Part shown: positions 31,805-41,440 of the stretch, one piece after another
Position numbering within the stretch: position 1 is the first letter of the stretch
How the letters are laid out: each line of letters opens with the position of its first letter
Assembly: GCA_029204225.1 (NCBI GenBank)
Contig: CM055101.1
Span: forward strand, 40,436,961 to 40,500,960
Length of the DNA stretch: 64,000 nucleotides
Direction of reading: 5' to 3'
DNA from: Diphasiastrum complanatum
Lineage: Eukaryota > Streptophyta > Lycopodiopsida > Lycopodiales > Lycopodiaceae
The notes under the pieces: model-generated
Database searches by the model: none
Seen by the model: the letters and a program-made list of their open reading frames with translations, nothing else
What the model was told of the DNA's origin: nothing
Translations under genes and position numbers: made by a program

Positions 31805-32590
31805 ATGTTGGCATATGGAGATGACAAGAGGGTGATCTACACGGCCAATGATGGTGAGTGTGCAATCAAAGGGATTGGCACAATTCCTATTTCTCTCTCT
31901 ACAAATAGGAACGTTCATTTGGAGGATGTCTCGCTTATTCCATCTATTACCAAGAATATACTTAGCGTAAGCCAAATGCTAAGTAAAGGTCTCAAGGTGG
32001 AGTTTGATGGAGATGCTTGTTTGATCAAAAGGAAGGATGTCTTGATTGGAAAAGGTAAAAGGCAAGGGAAGTTGTTCAAACTAGATGCTTGTGTTATTGC
32101 TAACCAAGTTGGATGTGTTGCAAGGGAGCAGATTTATATTCAAGAGGTTTGGCACAAAAGGATGGGACACCTCAACTTCAAGTCATTGGAGGTAATGGCA
32201 AGGAAGAAGGTTGTGATTGGCCTTCCAAGTTCCTTAAGTGATGTCAAGCATGTTTGTGAGTCTTGTGCTTTGTCTAAGTCACATAGACTACCTTATACTA
32301 GATCTATTTCTAGATCTACAAAGCCTTTTCAACTTGTACATTCGGATATTTATGGATCTACTACAATTAGCAATACTGGAGCTAAGATGTATGTAACATT
32401 CATTGATGATTTTAGTAGATTTTGTTGGATCTATCTAATAAAGAGCAAGGATGAAGTGTATGATGTCTTTGTCAAGTTGGCCTTTTGTGATGAGCATGGG
32501 ATCAAGAGGGAGTATACAACATCAAGGACCCCACAACAAAATGGAGTGGCTGAAAGGAAGAATAGGACTTTATGTGAAAGTGCTAAAGTT
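31805..32590 (+). pseudogene. copia copy A2: pre-integrase and integrase with catalytic segment deleted
   Basis: The open frame starts after the protease active site (LAYGDDKRVIYTANDGECAI), continues with the pre-integrase zinc module (VWHKRMGHLNF ... HVCESCALSKSH), the first catalytic Asp in LVHSDIYGST and FIDDFSRFCWIYL. At about 32478 it jumps from DVFVK directly to LAFCDEHG, removing the segment that in A1 holds SDNGGEY, the second catalytic Asp. The deletion is in frame. TPQQNGVAERKNRTLCES then follows, and an eight-base loss near 32588 shifts the frame. The integrase cannot be catalytically active. Confidence 0.87.
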
Positions 32591-33230
32591 AAGTGCTAAT
32601 CTTGACAAACCATTTTGGGATCAAGCTTTGTTGTGTGCCAATTTTTTGTGCAATAGGTGGCCGAGTGCCATTTTGGATGGGAGGACACCTTTTGAGATGT
32701 TGTTCAAGAGGAGGCCGAGTGTCAACTTTCTAAGAACCTTTGGATGCACATGCTATGTCAACATTACTCTTGATGATAGGACCAAGGAGGATCCATCTTC
32801 AAGAAGAGGTATTTTTGTTGGATATAGTGAGGTGAGTAAAGCCTACAAGGTTTACACTCCTTCTACTAACAAAGCGATTATTGGTAGAGATGTCATTTTT
32901 TATGAAGGGAACATTTCAAAAGTGTCTTCAAGCATGATTGATGGTAGTGTGGATGGATCTAACATTCTTGATGTTGATGAGAAGGATCCTACTTTTGATG
33001 GTGATGATGATGGACCTTCATCAAGTCAAAAGCCAAGGAGAGCATCAAGAGAAAGACAAGTACCTTCAAGGCTCACATATGATCAAAAGGGTAAGCAAGT
33101 AGTTTCTGGAAATTATGTTGCCTTCCTAATCTCTTTGGATAAGCCTACAAGTGTAGATCAAGCAAGGAAAGAAGAGGAGTGGATCCAAGCAATGGATCTT
33201 GAGTATCAAGTTGTTATGAAGAGTGGAACA
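32590..33230 (+). pseudogene. copia copy A2: integrase C-terminus and start of reverse transcriptase
   Basis: After the frameshift the reading is open without a stop: LSANLDKPFWDQALLCANFL, GRTPFEMLFKRRPSVNFLRT and RRGIFVGYSEVSKAYKVYTP (integrase C-terminus), an acidic linker, RERQVPSRLTYDQKGKQ, and then the first residues of copia reverse transcriptase (DKPTSVDQARKEEEWIQAMD, LEYQVVMKSGT). Similarity to reverse transcriptase ends abruptly after MKSGT at about 33230. Confidence 0.87.
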
Positions 33231-34065
33231 TCTTTTGGAGGATCTTCTTGTGTACATGGAGCTATGCAAGTGGATGGATGTTATATTGTCGTAAAGTCAA
33301 GTAATGGATCTGGAAAAAAAAGTTTGTTCAATGACTTTGATGGTCAAGTTGAAGATCAAGAGGTTGATCTCAAAGTGCTTCAACTAGTCAAAAGGGAAGT
33401 TGGCAATTTGGAGCTAGTCAAGAGCATCAAAGGAGAGGTAATTGGCAAAGCTATTATGGATCTATTTTTGCAGCTTATTGAAGACTCAAGTAAGGTCAAA
33501 GGAGCAGCAAGGAAGTGTTGTTCAAGTCTACTTTACTTTTTCTATCTCATGTTTGAGCATTTTCATGTGGATGTGTGCAAATTGTCAAGATATGGTAAAA
33601 CTAGCTACATTGGTGAGCATTGTTTTGATGTTGGATTTGTACTAGAATTCTTGGCTGATTTTGCTGATGGAAGTGAAGCTATTGGAGGTACATTATGTCA
33701 CTCATTTATGGTCAAGTCATCAAGGCTTGATGGCATCTTATGGCAAGATGAAGATGGAGGCTCATTCATGGAGTATCATGGTGGATAGAGGGCAACAAAG
33801 GACAAAGGAGGAGGAGACATGCAAGCAAAAGTTGATCACTCACATTTATTGTTTGTTTGTTGTATTTTTCCAGAGAGTTCAGAGTTGGAAGCATGGTGGA
33901 ATCATTTCATTTACATTCTAATTGATTCTTCATGTTCTAGTCACATTTTTACATGTAAAATTGATGTAAGAAATAGTAAAGCATCCCAAGTGGACACTAT
34001 TCTCTATATCAATTATAATTGTTTCTATTTTGAGAATTACATGATCATTGAAAGGAGATATATTC
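33231..34065 (+). CDS. In-frame insert replacing reverse transcriptase core in A2
   Basis: About 835 bp continue the copia frame with unrelated sequence: AMQVDGCYIVVKSSNGSGKK, LVKSIKGEVIGKAIMDLFLQ, EDSSKVKGAARKCCSSLLYF, CKLSRYGKTSYIGEHCFDVG and LDGILWQDEDGGSFMEYHGG. No YVDD, no reverse transcriptase motifs. One TAG at 33786 breaks it, where A1 has a Tyr codon. The same sequence in the same frame is present in A1, so the insert predates their split and its frame has been largely kept. It rejoins copia at RNase H. Origin and function unknown; the possibilities are a captured host exon set or an element-specific protein. Confidence 0.6.
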
Positions 34066-34320
34066 CTAGGAAGAAGATCATTCTTATGATGGATCAAAGT
34101 TCTATTGTCAAAACCTATGCTAGGAGCAAGCATATTGAGATACAATATCATTTTGTGAGGGAGCAAGTCATTGCAATGAAGGTGGAGCTTCAACATGTGT
34201 CTTCAAGGGAATGTGTAGCTGATATCTTCACCAAAGCATTGGGAAAAGACTTGTTCATGAAGCATAGAACTTCACTTGGAGTGTTATCAAAGTCTATGCT
34301 AAAACTAGGTGAAGAGGGAG
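34066..34320 (+). pseudogene. copia copy A2: RNase H C-terminus and polypurine tract
   Basis: The frame returns to copia with MMDQSSIVKTYARSKHIEIQ, YHFVREQVIAMKVELQHVSS and RECVADIFTKALGKDLFMKH, the terminal RNase H block. The N-terminal catalytic aspartates of RNase H are absent. The purine run GGTGAAGAGGGAG at 34308-34320 directly precedes TGTGAAAG. Confidence 0.87.
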
Positions 34321-34355
34321 TGTGAAAGAATCAACTAGTTTCATCACATTTTGCT
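34321..34355 (+). mobile_element. Truncated 3' LTR of copia A2
   Basis: TGTGAAAGAATCAACTAG matches the LTR start of A1 at 11432 and is lost within a few tens of bases, where the minus-strand gypsy integrase tail begins. Confidence 0.6.
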
Positions 34356-35003
34356 ATATTTCCATAATGTCTGGCTCGATCCTGGGACTGCATAATGCTA
34401 CACTGTGTGTGTTCTATCATCTGGTTTAGGTCTTCTAAAAAGTTTCTGACTGCTTCAACTTTTTCTTGTTTAAACCCTACAGCGGTAGGTGAGCATGGCT
34501 GAAAACCATACATCAGCATGAATGGATTGTATCTTGTAGTTGAATGTTTGGTACTGTTGTAAGCAAACTCTAATATCGAGAGATACTCCTCCCAATTAGT
34601 TTGCTTTTTGCTGATGTATGCATGAAGCATATCCTCCAGCACCTGATTTACTCTTTTTGTTTGACGGTTCGCCGTCTGTGGATGGTCGGTAGTACTCATA
34701 TTAAGTTTAGTATGGAGATGATGGAATACTGCCCTCCAAAAATTTCCATTAAACTTATTGTCCTGGTCGTTGACTATGCCGGAAGGTAGACCGTACAATT
34801 TAAATAGCCCATCAACAAACAACCTCGCTAACACCAGAGCTCTAACGGTTGTTTTGGTTGGAATAAAATGAGCCATTTTGGTCAGACGATCAATTGTGAT
34901 CCATATAGCGTCATTACCCTTTCGGGTTTTATGCAGGCCTACTATAAAATCCGTGGAGATACTCTCCCATTTACCAGCCGGTATATCTAAGGGCTGTAAC
35001 AAC
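34340..35003 (-). pseudogene. Ty3/gypsy integrase core fragment
   Basis: The 223-codon minus frame holds the gypsy integrase core: PAGKWESISTDFIVGLHKTR with the first catalytic Asp, LTKMAHFIPTKTTVRALVLA, YGLPSGIVNDQDNKFNGNFW with the second Asp, TTDHPQTANRQTKRVNQVLE and EEYLSILEFAYNSTKHSTTR. In related integrases the block after HPQT reads DGQTER with the catalytic Glu; here that residue is Lys (QTKR), so the enzyme would be inactive. The N-terminal HHCC finger is absent and the C-terminus ends near SQDRARHYG. It is probably the 3' portion of the gypsy element whose gag and protease lie at 41441-44620. Confidence 0.88.
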
Positions 35004-35029
35004 CCTCATGTCTTTAAACGCTCTACTTT

Positions 35030-35538
35030 ATTTACGTGACAGTAGTCTTTTATTATTATCACTCTATACGTGGACGACACATTGCTTTTCAACAACAATA
35101 TCGATCTGATAAAAGAAGCTAAGACTATGCTATCTTCTGAATTCGACATGACCAATCTGGACGAAGCTCATTTTTGCCTAGGATTACGAATCCACATAGA
35201 CAAAAATCAAAAGTTGATCTACATTACTCAACAAAAATACATCTACAATATGTTAGTCAAATATAATCTGGTTAATTGCAAGTTAGCTCTCTCGCCAATG
35301 GAACCAAGTCTCAAATTGTCAAAGGACCAGTGTGCCCAAACCATTCAAGAGAAGGAGTAGATGCGTGAGTATCCTTATCGTTCTATTAGAGGACCTCTTA
35401 TGTATGCAATGATCTGTACTAGGCCAGACATAGCTTTTGCAGTCAGCTCCCTAAGTCAGTTTATGACTAACCCTAGTATAACACATTGGAAGGCTCTTAT
35501 TAGAGTCATGAGATATTTTCAAGCTACTATGGACTTTT
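35030..35538 (+). pseudogene. copia element H: reverse transcriptase (left part)
   Basis: The plus frame contains the active site LYVDDTLLFNNN, then DMTNLDEAHFCLGLRIHIDK, YIYNMLVKYNL and, after one TAG near 35358, YRSIRGPLMYAMICTRPDIA, AVSSLSQFMTNPSITHWKAL. This is the palm and thumb to connection region of a copia reverse transcriptase. The frame is interrupted at codon MDF by element B1 and continues at 41090. The upstream half of reverse transcriptase and all earlier domains are missing; the left junction with the gypsy integrase is at about 35010. Confidence 0.9.
35534..35538. repeat. Target-site duplication CTTTT of element B1 (left)
   Basis: CTTTT precedes the LTR and recurs at 41090-41094 after the second LTR. 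Removing B1 and one copy restores the frame of element H (…MDFCICYGA…). Confidence 0.95.
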
Positions 35539-36406
35539 TGTTAAAAATTGTAAAACATATCTATCATATGTTGTTGATGTTTGGGGGGTCCTACCCATGT
35601 AAATACTTTGTACATATCCAAGGTATGTGAATTGAGCACATATCCTTGTAGAATAGGGCAAGTTTGGGTTAGGTAGATCAAATTCCAATGACATGCATAA
35701 AGTTTAGTTGGTCTAGTATGACATGCAATGATGTTGACAATGTCTAGATTGACATGCATATAGAAATTCACATGGAATTGGTCAATTATGACCTTGTAGA
35801 AACTCGAGCCACAATAAATGCATTATGTCCTAAGTTTCCATTGTGACATGCAAAGCACGCAAACACTCTAATGGACACATGCATGTAGTTTTGTACATGG
35901 CTAGTTGAGAAATTGCCATTTGGAGAAAGTAGGTAGAAGTTAGGTGCAATTTGTGCATGCAAGCAGTTAGCTGTCAAGATAATGGTAGTTTGCACTTGAA
36001 TAGGTGTAGGATATGCATTGAATGCAAGGAGTACCACGAATTTTGGCTCTCCTACATATGTACATATCACTCTCATTCATTTCTAATGAAGAATCAAGCA
36101 TTTCTAATGTCATAATGTCAAATTTTGGATCTCATTCAATATTGCTTGTAATTGCTCTCTCTCTCTCTCTCTAACTCGGATTTTGTGTCTTCTTCATACA
36201 TAATCAAGCTTGTGTACTTTCCCTATTTGTGAGGAAGTAATGTAGCTTTGATCTGTAGCATTCTAGATTGGGCTCTAGCCATAGATCTATTGATAGATTG
36301 CAGGATTGCTCTACAGGTGATTTGTGTGCCACCACAAAGCATGGTAAAGATCATTCACATATTTCTTGTGGTTCCCCACACATGTGAACTTGCTGGATTT
36401 TTCACA
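35539..36406 (+). mobile_element. 5' LTR of B1
   Basis: Begins TGTTAAAAATTGTAAAAC and ends GGATTTTTCACA. It carries a (CT)n run at about 36153-36172 and a CACACATGTG palindrome at 36378 near the 3' end. The first bases differ slightly from the 3' LTR (TGTTGAAAATTG). Confidence 0.95.
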
Positions 36407-36419
36407 TGGTATCAGAGCC
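36407..36419 (+). promoter_or_regulatory. Primer-binding site of B1
   Basis: TGGTATCAGAGCC directly follows the 5' LTR, the classic plant copia site complementary to the 3' end of initiator tRNA-Met. Confidence 0.95.
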
Positions 36420-37506
36420 ATACCATGCTTTGAATGCTACTAACATCGGGTGTTTGAAGAATTCTGTGACAATTCAAGCTAGGAAGTTATTTAGCACTTT
36501 TTTGCTATCTATTCTTGAACAGTTTTTGGGTGAATGAGATTAGAACTGATATTTTCAGTCCAGAACAGAGTATGTACAAAATTCTGACATTTGACATGTG
36601 TGAAAATCAGAATACTTCATTTGCCTCTATTTCCTTTGTGCTAGCTCTAAAGATATTGACATTATAGCTTGTTGGAAAGCTAGAAGAACCCTCTTTCAAT
36701 AGAAATTGGTTTCAATTCATTCTGATGAACCTAGTAGGAGTTATAAGCTCTTAAAGAAGGGTAGGGAGAGACCCAAAACCCGAGTGGACACTTTTTTATT
36801 TGATAACATTGCATGCATGATTCATCATTCACAGTTTTTTTTGTAATCACTCTGAGATAGAATTGGATAAGTCAAGATTTTGTTGTCATCGTCACATCAT
36901 TTCACACCAAGGGTTGCGTTTGAGTTGAATGTGTGTTTCTAAAGTGTGTTTCATTTATTTGAAACTCATGGTAAAATTTGACATCAGAATTGTAAGTGCT
37001 TCATCAAAAGATAGAGGCTAGATCCAAATTCAAAGTGATTGATTTTCTGTTGTGAGCAAGGACTCACATAACTGTTGCAAGTTTTGCATAGGATTTGGTA
37101 GAATACCCAATTGTTTTTTGTTCCTATTGTAAAAGAGAAGCAACACATTCAAATCCATCTTTTGTGTATACTAGTTCAACAAACTTGAGATCTAGACAAA
37201 ATTTTGAGTCATGTAACACATTATTTCATACAATTTGAGTGTATCTTAGTCAATAGTGGTGTCTTTAAGCAATTCACACATGCCAAAAGAAGAAAGTACC
37301 AAAATTTGTCTATACTCCAATTCAAGTTGAGAGGTTGATCTTGTTTATTTTGTTTTGGTGGAATATTTCAGACCTATCAAATGTTGTTGCAAGACTTTGC
37401 ATAGGATTTGGTAGTACACCCAATTCTTTTGGTTCCTATTGTAAAAAAGAGAAGCAACACACTCAATTCTATGTTGTTGTCCATCTACAAAAAGTCTTCA
37501 CATACA
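36420..37506 (+). other. Leader of B1
   Basis: About 1.1 kb between the primer site and the gag ATG without a convincing gene. A segment containing TTTTGCATAGGATTTGGTAG and GTAAAAGAGAAGCAACACA occurs twice (about 37083-37150 and 37394-37460). Confidence 0.6.
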
Positions 37507-38302
37507 TGGCATCTGTAGGAGATTTTCTCTTTGAAGCTAGTGAGAGACTAAATACCTCCAACTATTCAGTTTGGAAGGATAGGATAGAGTCTTTGTTGAT
37601 TCTTTATGGTGTAATGGACATAGTATTGGGAATTGAAGTTGAACCTGAAGCTCATGATGAGGCTCAGAGATTCAAGAAGAGAGCAAGAATTGCTCTTCAT
37701 ATCATCAAATTGAACATCAGATCAAGTTGAGAGAAATAAGTTCATGTACCTCAGCCAAGCAGACTTGGGAAACTCTTAAGAACTTTTTTGAAGCAAAGAT
37801 CACATCAAGACTTATTACTCTTAGAAATCAGATCTTTTCTAGTTTCCAAAGAGTTGATGAAAGTGCTTCAAGTTTTGTAATGAGAGTTAAAGATCTTCAC
37901 AGAGAGATAGCATGCATAAGAGATACTCTAGAGAACAGTCAACTTGTTCAAGTAGTCCTTAATGGACTTAGAGAAGAATATGCAAATGTTGTGCAAACTT
38001 ATGCTATCAAGGAGGAGCTACCATCTATGGAGGCTCTACATGATATTCTTATTGTTGAAGAATGCAGGCAAAAGAACAAGCTATCGAAGATCAACACACT
38101 TTCAAGGAAGGGTGGTGGTTGTGGAAAAGATGCCAAGATCAAGTCAAGAAGGAGAAGCAAGAACAAATTTTCTCAAGCCTTCACCAAGGACAAATCAAAG
38201 GACAAAGCAAAGGACAAAGACAAAGGAGGAGTAGAAGATGATTCGACTCATTCTTCTATCTTCAAGAAAAAGACTCAAGAAGATCAAGCAATTTTATCAT
38301 AG
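37507..38302 (+). pseudogene. B1 gag (one frameshift, no zinc knuckle)
   Basis: Starts MASVGDFLFEASERLNTSNY and follows the UBN2-type capsid pattern: DRIESLLILYGVMDIVLGIE, ARIALHIIKLN, then after a one-base shift near 37725 LREISSCTSAKQTWETLKNF and LVQVVLNGLREEYANVVQTY. It ends in a Lys-rich tail (KDKSKDKAKDKDKGG) and stops at 38300. B2 gag has a CCHC knuckle in the matching place; here it is lost. The capsid is otherwise nearly full length, about 265 codons. Confidence 0.85.
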
Positions 38303-38337
38303 AAGACTCACATGCAAGTTGTGGAGAGGCATCTCTC

Positions 38338-39236
38338 ATGATGTCTAGTTTTTCCTCTTTATTCTCTAGTGATGTATCATGGTATATTGATAGTGGTGCA
38401 TCATCACACATGAGTTGCACTAAAAGTTCTTTTGTTTTTCTAGAACCTTTTCAAGAACTTAAAGATTCAATATACACAATTGTGGGTGATGCATGTTCAA
38501 TTGAACGAGTTGGAATTTGTTCCTTGAATCTTGCATCTTCTATGAGTTTATCACTTTCCAGTATACTTTATGCTCCTAATCTCACAAAGAATGTGATTAG
38601 TGTTGGAAAGTTATTTGATGATGGTTTTGAAGTGGAATTCAATGTCAATAATTGTTCTATAAAGAAAGGTGATAAGCTCCTTGCATGTGGATCTAAATAT
38701 GGAGGCATTTTCAAGCTAGATGTGCATGAAAATGCAAGTGCATGTGATGTTGCATTGATGACTTGTGTTTCCAAGAAGGAAGAATGGCATAGAAGGTTGC
38801 ATGTTTCCAATTTCATATCTATGTCTTCAATGGTCAAGGAGATCAAGCCAAGAATGGCTTATTCTATGGCAAAACCACATATGGATCCATATTTGATGTC
38901 TTCAACCAAGACAAAACATCCTATGGAGTTGGAACATTCGGATGTTCATCTTTTTTTATCAGTAAGCAAGGGAGGTGTTTCTTGCTTTACATGTACTATT
39001 GATGGTTCCACAAGTTACATTTGGCTATGTCTTGTATCTTCAAGTTTAATGGTGCATGTTTATGTTCCATCATGCAAAACTTTATGGAGTTATGAAGGAA
39101 GGAGTGCACTATATGGAGTCTTGTTCAACTATAAGCCTAAGGTTGTGTACCTTAGTGTTCTTGAAGGTTATTGCTTTGCATGTGGTTTCTTGGAAGAAAA
39201 GAAGGATGAAGATCCAAGTCTAATATGGTAAGTTAT
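38338..39236 (+). CDS. B1 protease and remodelled integrase
   Basis: The 297-codon frame starts in the protease: SWYIDSGASSHMSCTKSSF, with an intact D-S-G-A active site, followed by LYAPNLTKNVISVGKLFDDG. A pre-integrase block (EEWHRRLHVSNFISMSSM) lacks the usual CxxC. The first integrase Asp survives in PMELEHSDVH and is followed by GSTSYIWLCLV, but the SDNGGE and PQQNG segments are absent and the frame jumps to ALYGVLFNYKPKVVYLSVLE, the integrase C-terminus. The protein could still cleave gag but not integrate DNA. TAA closes it at about 39231; homology with B2 continues past the stop. Confidence 0.78.
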
Positions 39237-40135
39237 TGATTTTGAAGATCTATTTTCTATCTTGGAAGAGGCCGAGAGCACAGTGTCTCTTATTGCATCA
39301 AAAGTTCATTCTATTGAGAAAAGCCAACTTATGATGGGGTCGAGGTTTGAGGAGTAGATGTTCTTTATTGTACAAGGCCGAGTCCTTGAGGATCTTATTT
39401 CATGGAAAAGAAAAGATAAGTGAAGGTGGTATTCATTGTATTCTACTCACCTATAGATCTCTTTCTTTCATTGATGATCTATCTTGCTTAGTTGAGATTT
39501 GCTTATCTCAAAGATCAAGTAAGATTATTCTAGTTTTGAATGAAGTCTTTAGTTTGAAGTTAATTCTTGTCATTGGTGACTTGATTATGTTTCCAAAACA
39601 TCTAGAAAGCAAGATATTGTATCATCATTTGTATTTTCTTAAATTGAGTAAGAGCAAGAATAAGAACAAGCTCAAACATATTGAAGAATATGTTCCTTCA
39701 TTTGAAGAGGCATCTTGTAAACTTCTTATGAGGTTAAGTGAAGTATCCATTGAGGACACTTACACTCTCAAGAGAGTATTTAGCCTCAATTTGATCAAGT
39801 TAGAGTATGGTTTCAAGATTAGATCTTTTTTGGATAAAGTTCATAGAATTTGGACTAGTATAGCTAGCATGCTTAATCTTGAATATTGCTCATGGTATAA
39901 TCTTGATCTATATGATCTTCGTGGTCATGATGAGGCATGGAAGCCTCAAATTTTTAAGATTCTAATGCAGCCCTCTTCATGCAAAGGAACTTTGCAGACC
40001 CAGGATCTACATCAGGCATGGAGGAGGCATATCAACATAGTGGCAAATTGGTGGAAAATTTTTCAAAGGCATTTGGAAAAGATTTCTATCAAAGAGATCT
40101 TATCATGGACTTGGTAAGCATGCTACTATGATGGA
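39237..40135 (+). CDS. B-family 3' region in place of reverse transcriptase (B1)
   Basis: The main frame is 39347-40117 (256 codons). Its blocks, such as SSKIILVLNEVFSLKLILVI, HLESKILYHHLYFLKLSKSK, EEASCKLLMRLSEVSIEDTY, KIRSFLDKVHRIWTS and DLRGHDEAWKPQI, align in order with B2 at 58480-59100. There is no YVDD or other reverse transcriptase motif. In another frame the last codons before the polypurine tract (KLVENFSKAFGKDFYQRDLI) resemble the RNase H tail of family A (ADIFTKALGKDLFMKHRT). It is either an extremely altered reverse transcriptase/RNase H or a replacement protein. Confidence 0.55.
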
Positions 40136-40217
40136 TTCTTTGTTCATCTTCACTTCAAATAAAAAGCAAAGAATCCACACTCAAAGGATCTTCACCAACA
40201 TCAGATAGATATATTTT

Positions 40218-40226
40218 AAGGAGGAG
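40218..40226 (+). promoter_or_regulatory. Polypurine tract of B1
   Basis: AAGGAGGAG lies directly before the TG of the 3' LTR; B2 has GAGGAGGAG in the same place. Confidence 0.9.
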
Positions 40227-41089
40227 TGTTGAAAATTGTAAAACATATCTATCATATGTTGTTGATGTTTGGGGGGTCCTACCCATGTAAATACTTTGTA
40301 CATATCCAAGGTATGTGAATTGAGCACATATCCTTGTAGAATAGGGCGAGTTTGGGTTAGGTAGATCAAATTCCAATGACATGCATAAAGTCTAGTTGGT
40401 CTAGTATGACACGCAATGATGTTGACAATGTCTAGATTGACATGCATATAGAAATTCACATGGAATTGGTCAATTATGACCTTGTAGAACCTCGAGCCAC
40501 AATAAATACATTATGTCCTAAGTTTCCATTGTGACATGCAAGCATGCAAACACTCTAATGGACACATGCATGTAGTTTTGTACATGGCTAGTTGAGAAAT
40601 TGCCATTTGGAGAAAGTAGGTAGAAGCTAGGTGCAGTCTGTGCATGCAAGCAGTTAGGTGTCAAGATAATGGTAGTTTGCACTTGAATAGGTGTAGGACA
40701 TGCATTGAATGCATGGAGTACCACAAATTTTGGCTCTCCTATATATGTACATATCATTCTCATTCATTTCTAATGAAGAATCAAGCATTTGTAATGTCAT
40801 AATGTCAAATTTTGGATCTCATTCAATATTGCTTGTAATTGCTCTCTCTCTCTCTAACTCGGATTTTGAGTCTTCTTCATACATGATCAAGCTTGTGTAC
40901 TTTCCCTATTTGTGAGGAATTAATGTAGCTTTGATCTGTAGCATTCTAGATTGTGCTCTAGCCATAGATCTGTTGATAGATTGCAGGATTGCTCTACAGG
41001 TGATCTGTGTGCCACCACAAAGCATGGTAAAGGTCATTCACACATTTCTTGTGGTTTCCCACACGTGTGAACTTGCTGGATTCTTCACA
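40227..41089 (+). mobile_element. 3' LTR of B1
   Basis: 863 bp, from TGTTGAAAATTG to GGATTCTTCACA; nearly identical to 35539-36406, with a shorter CT run at about 40842-40855 and CACACGTGTG at 41060. Confidence 0.95.
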
Positions 41090-41430
41090 CTTTTGCATTT
41101 GTTATGGAGCAGTCAACAATGACAAATTCAATTTACTCAGTGGTTACACAGATGCAAGTTGGACAGGAGATATAGACACTCATATATCCACTTCTGGATT
41201 TACATTCTTCCTCAACAATGGTCCTCTTTCTTGAAATAGTTCAAAGCAATCTTCAATAGCTCTATCTTCTATAGAATCAGAGTATATCGTAGCCTCACAA
41301 ACTACAAAGGAAGCAATTTGGTTGAGGAACTTACTTTCAGATATCGATCTGAATCAATATGCCCCGACATTTTTATTTTGTGAGTGTATATACTCCCGCT
41401 GGTACGCTTGTAGTGCCCGGTGGAAATCCA
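41090..41430 (+). pseudogene. copia element H: RNase H (right part)
   Basis: After the CTTTT duplication the frame of element H resumes: NNDKFNLLSGYTDASWTGDI, DTHISTSGFTFFLNNGPLS, then after a TGA at about 41234 SSKQSSIALSSIESEYIVAS and KEAIWLRNLL. These are the copia RNase H blocks with the catalytic Asp of YTDAsW and the Glu of ESEY. Homology ends near 41400, where the gypsy sequence begins on the other strand. Confidence 0.88.
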
Positions 41431-41440
41431 CTAAAATTTC

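Larger units (their letters stand above)
35539..41089 (+). mobile_element. Complete non-autonomous copia element B1
   Basis: The element is 5551 bp: 5' LTR 35539-36406, primer site 36407-36419, leader, gag 37507-38302, protease with a shrunken integrase 38338-39236, a region without reverse transcriptase motifs to about 40135, polypurine tract 40218-40226 and 3' LTR 40227-41089. A perfect CTTTT target duplication flanks it. The LTRs (868 and 863 bp) differ by few bases plus the length of a CT run, so insertion is recent. It carries no polymerase, so another element must have supplied it. Confidence 0.95.

Noticed and set aside
36153-36172. CT run as an independent microsatellite locus
   Set aside because: It is part of the B1 LTR and present in both LTRs with different lengths; it explains their length difference.
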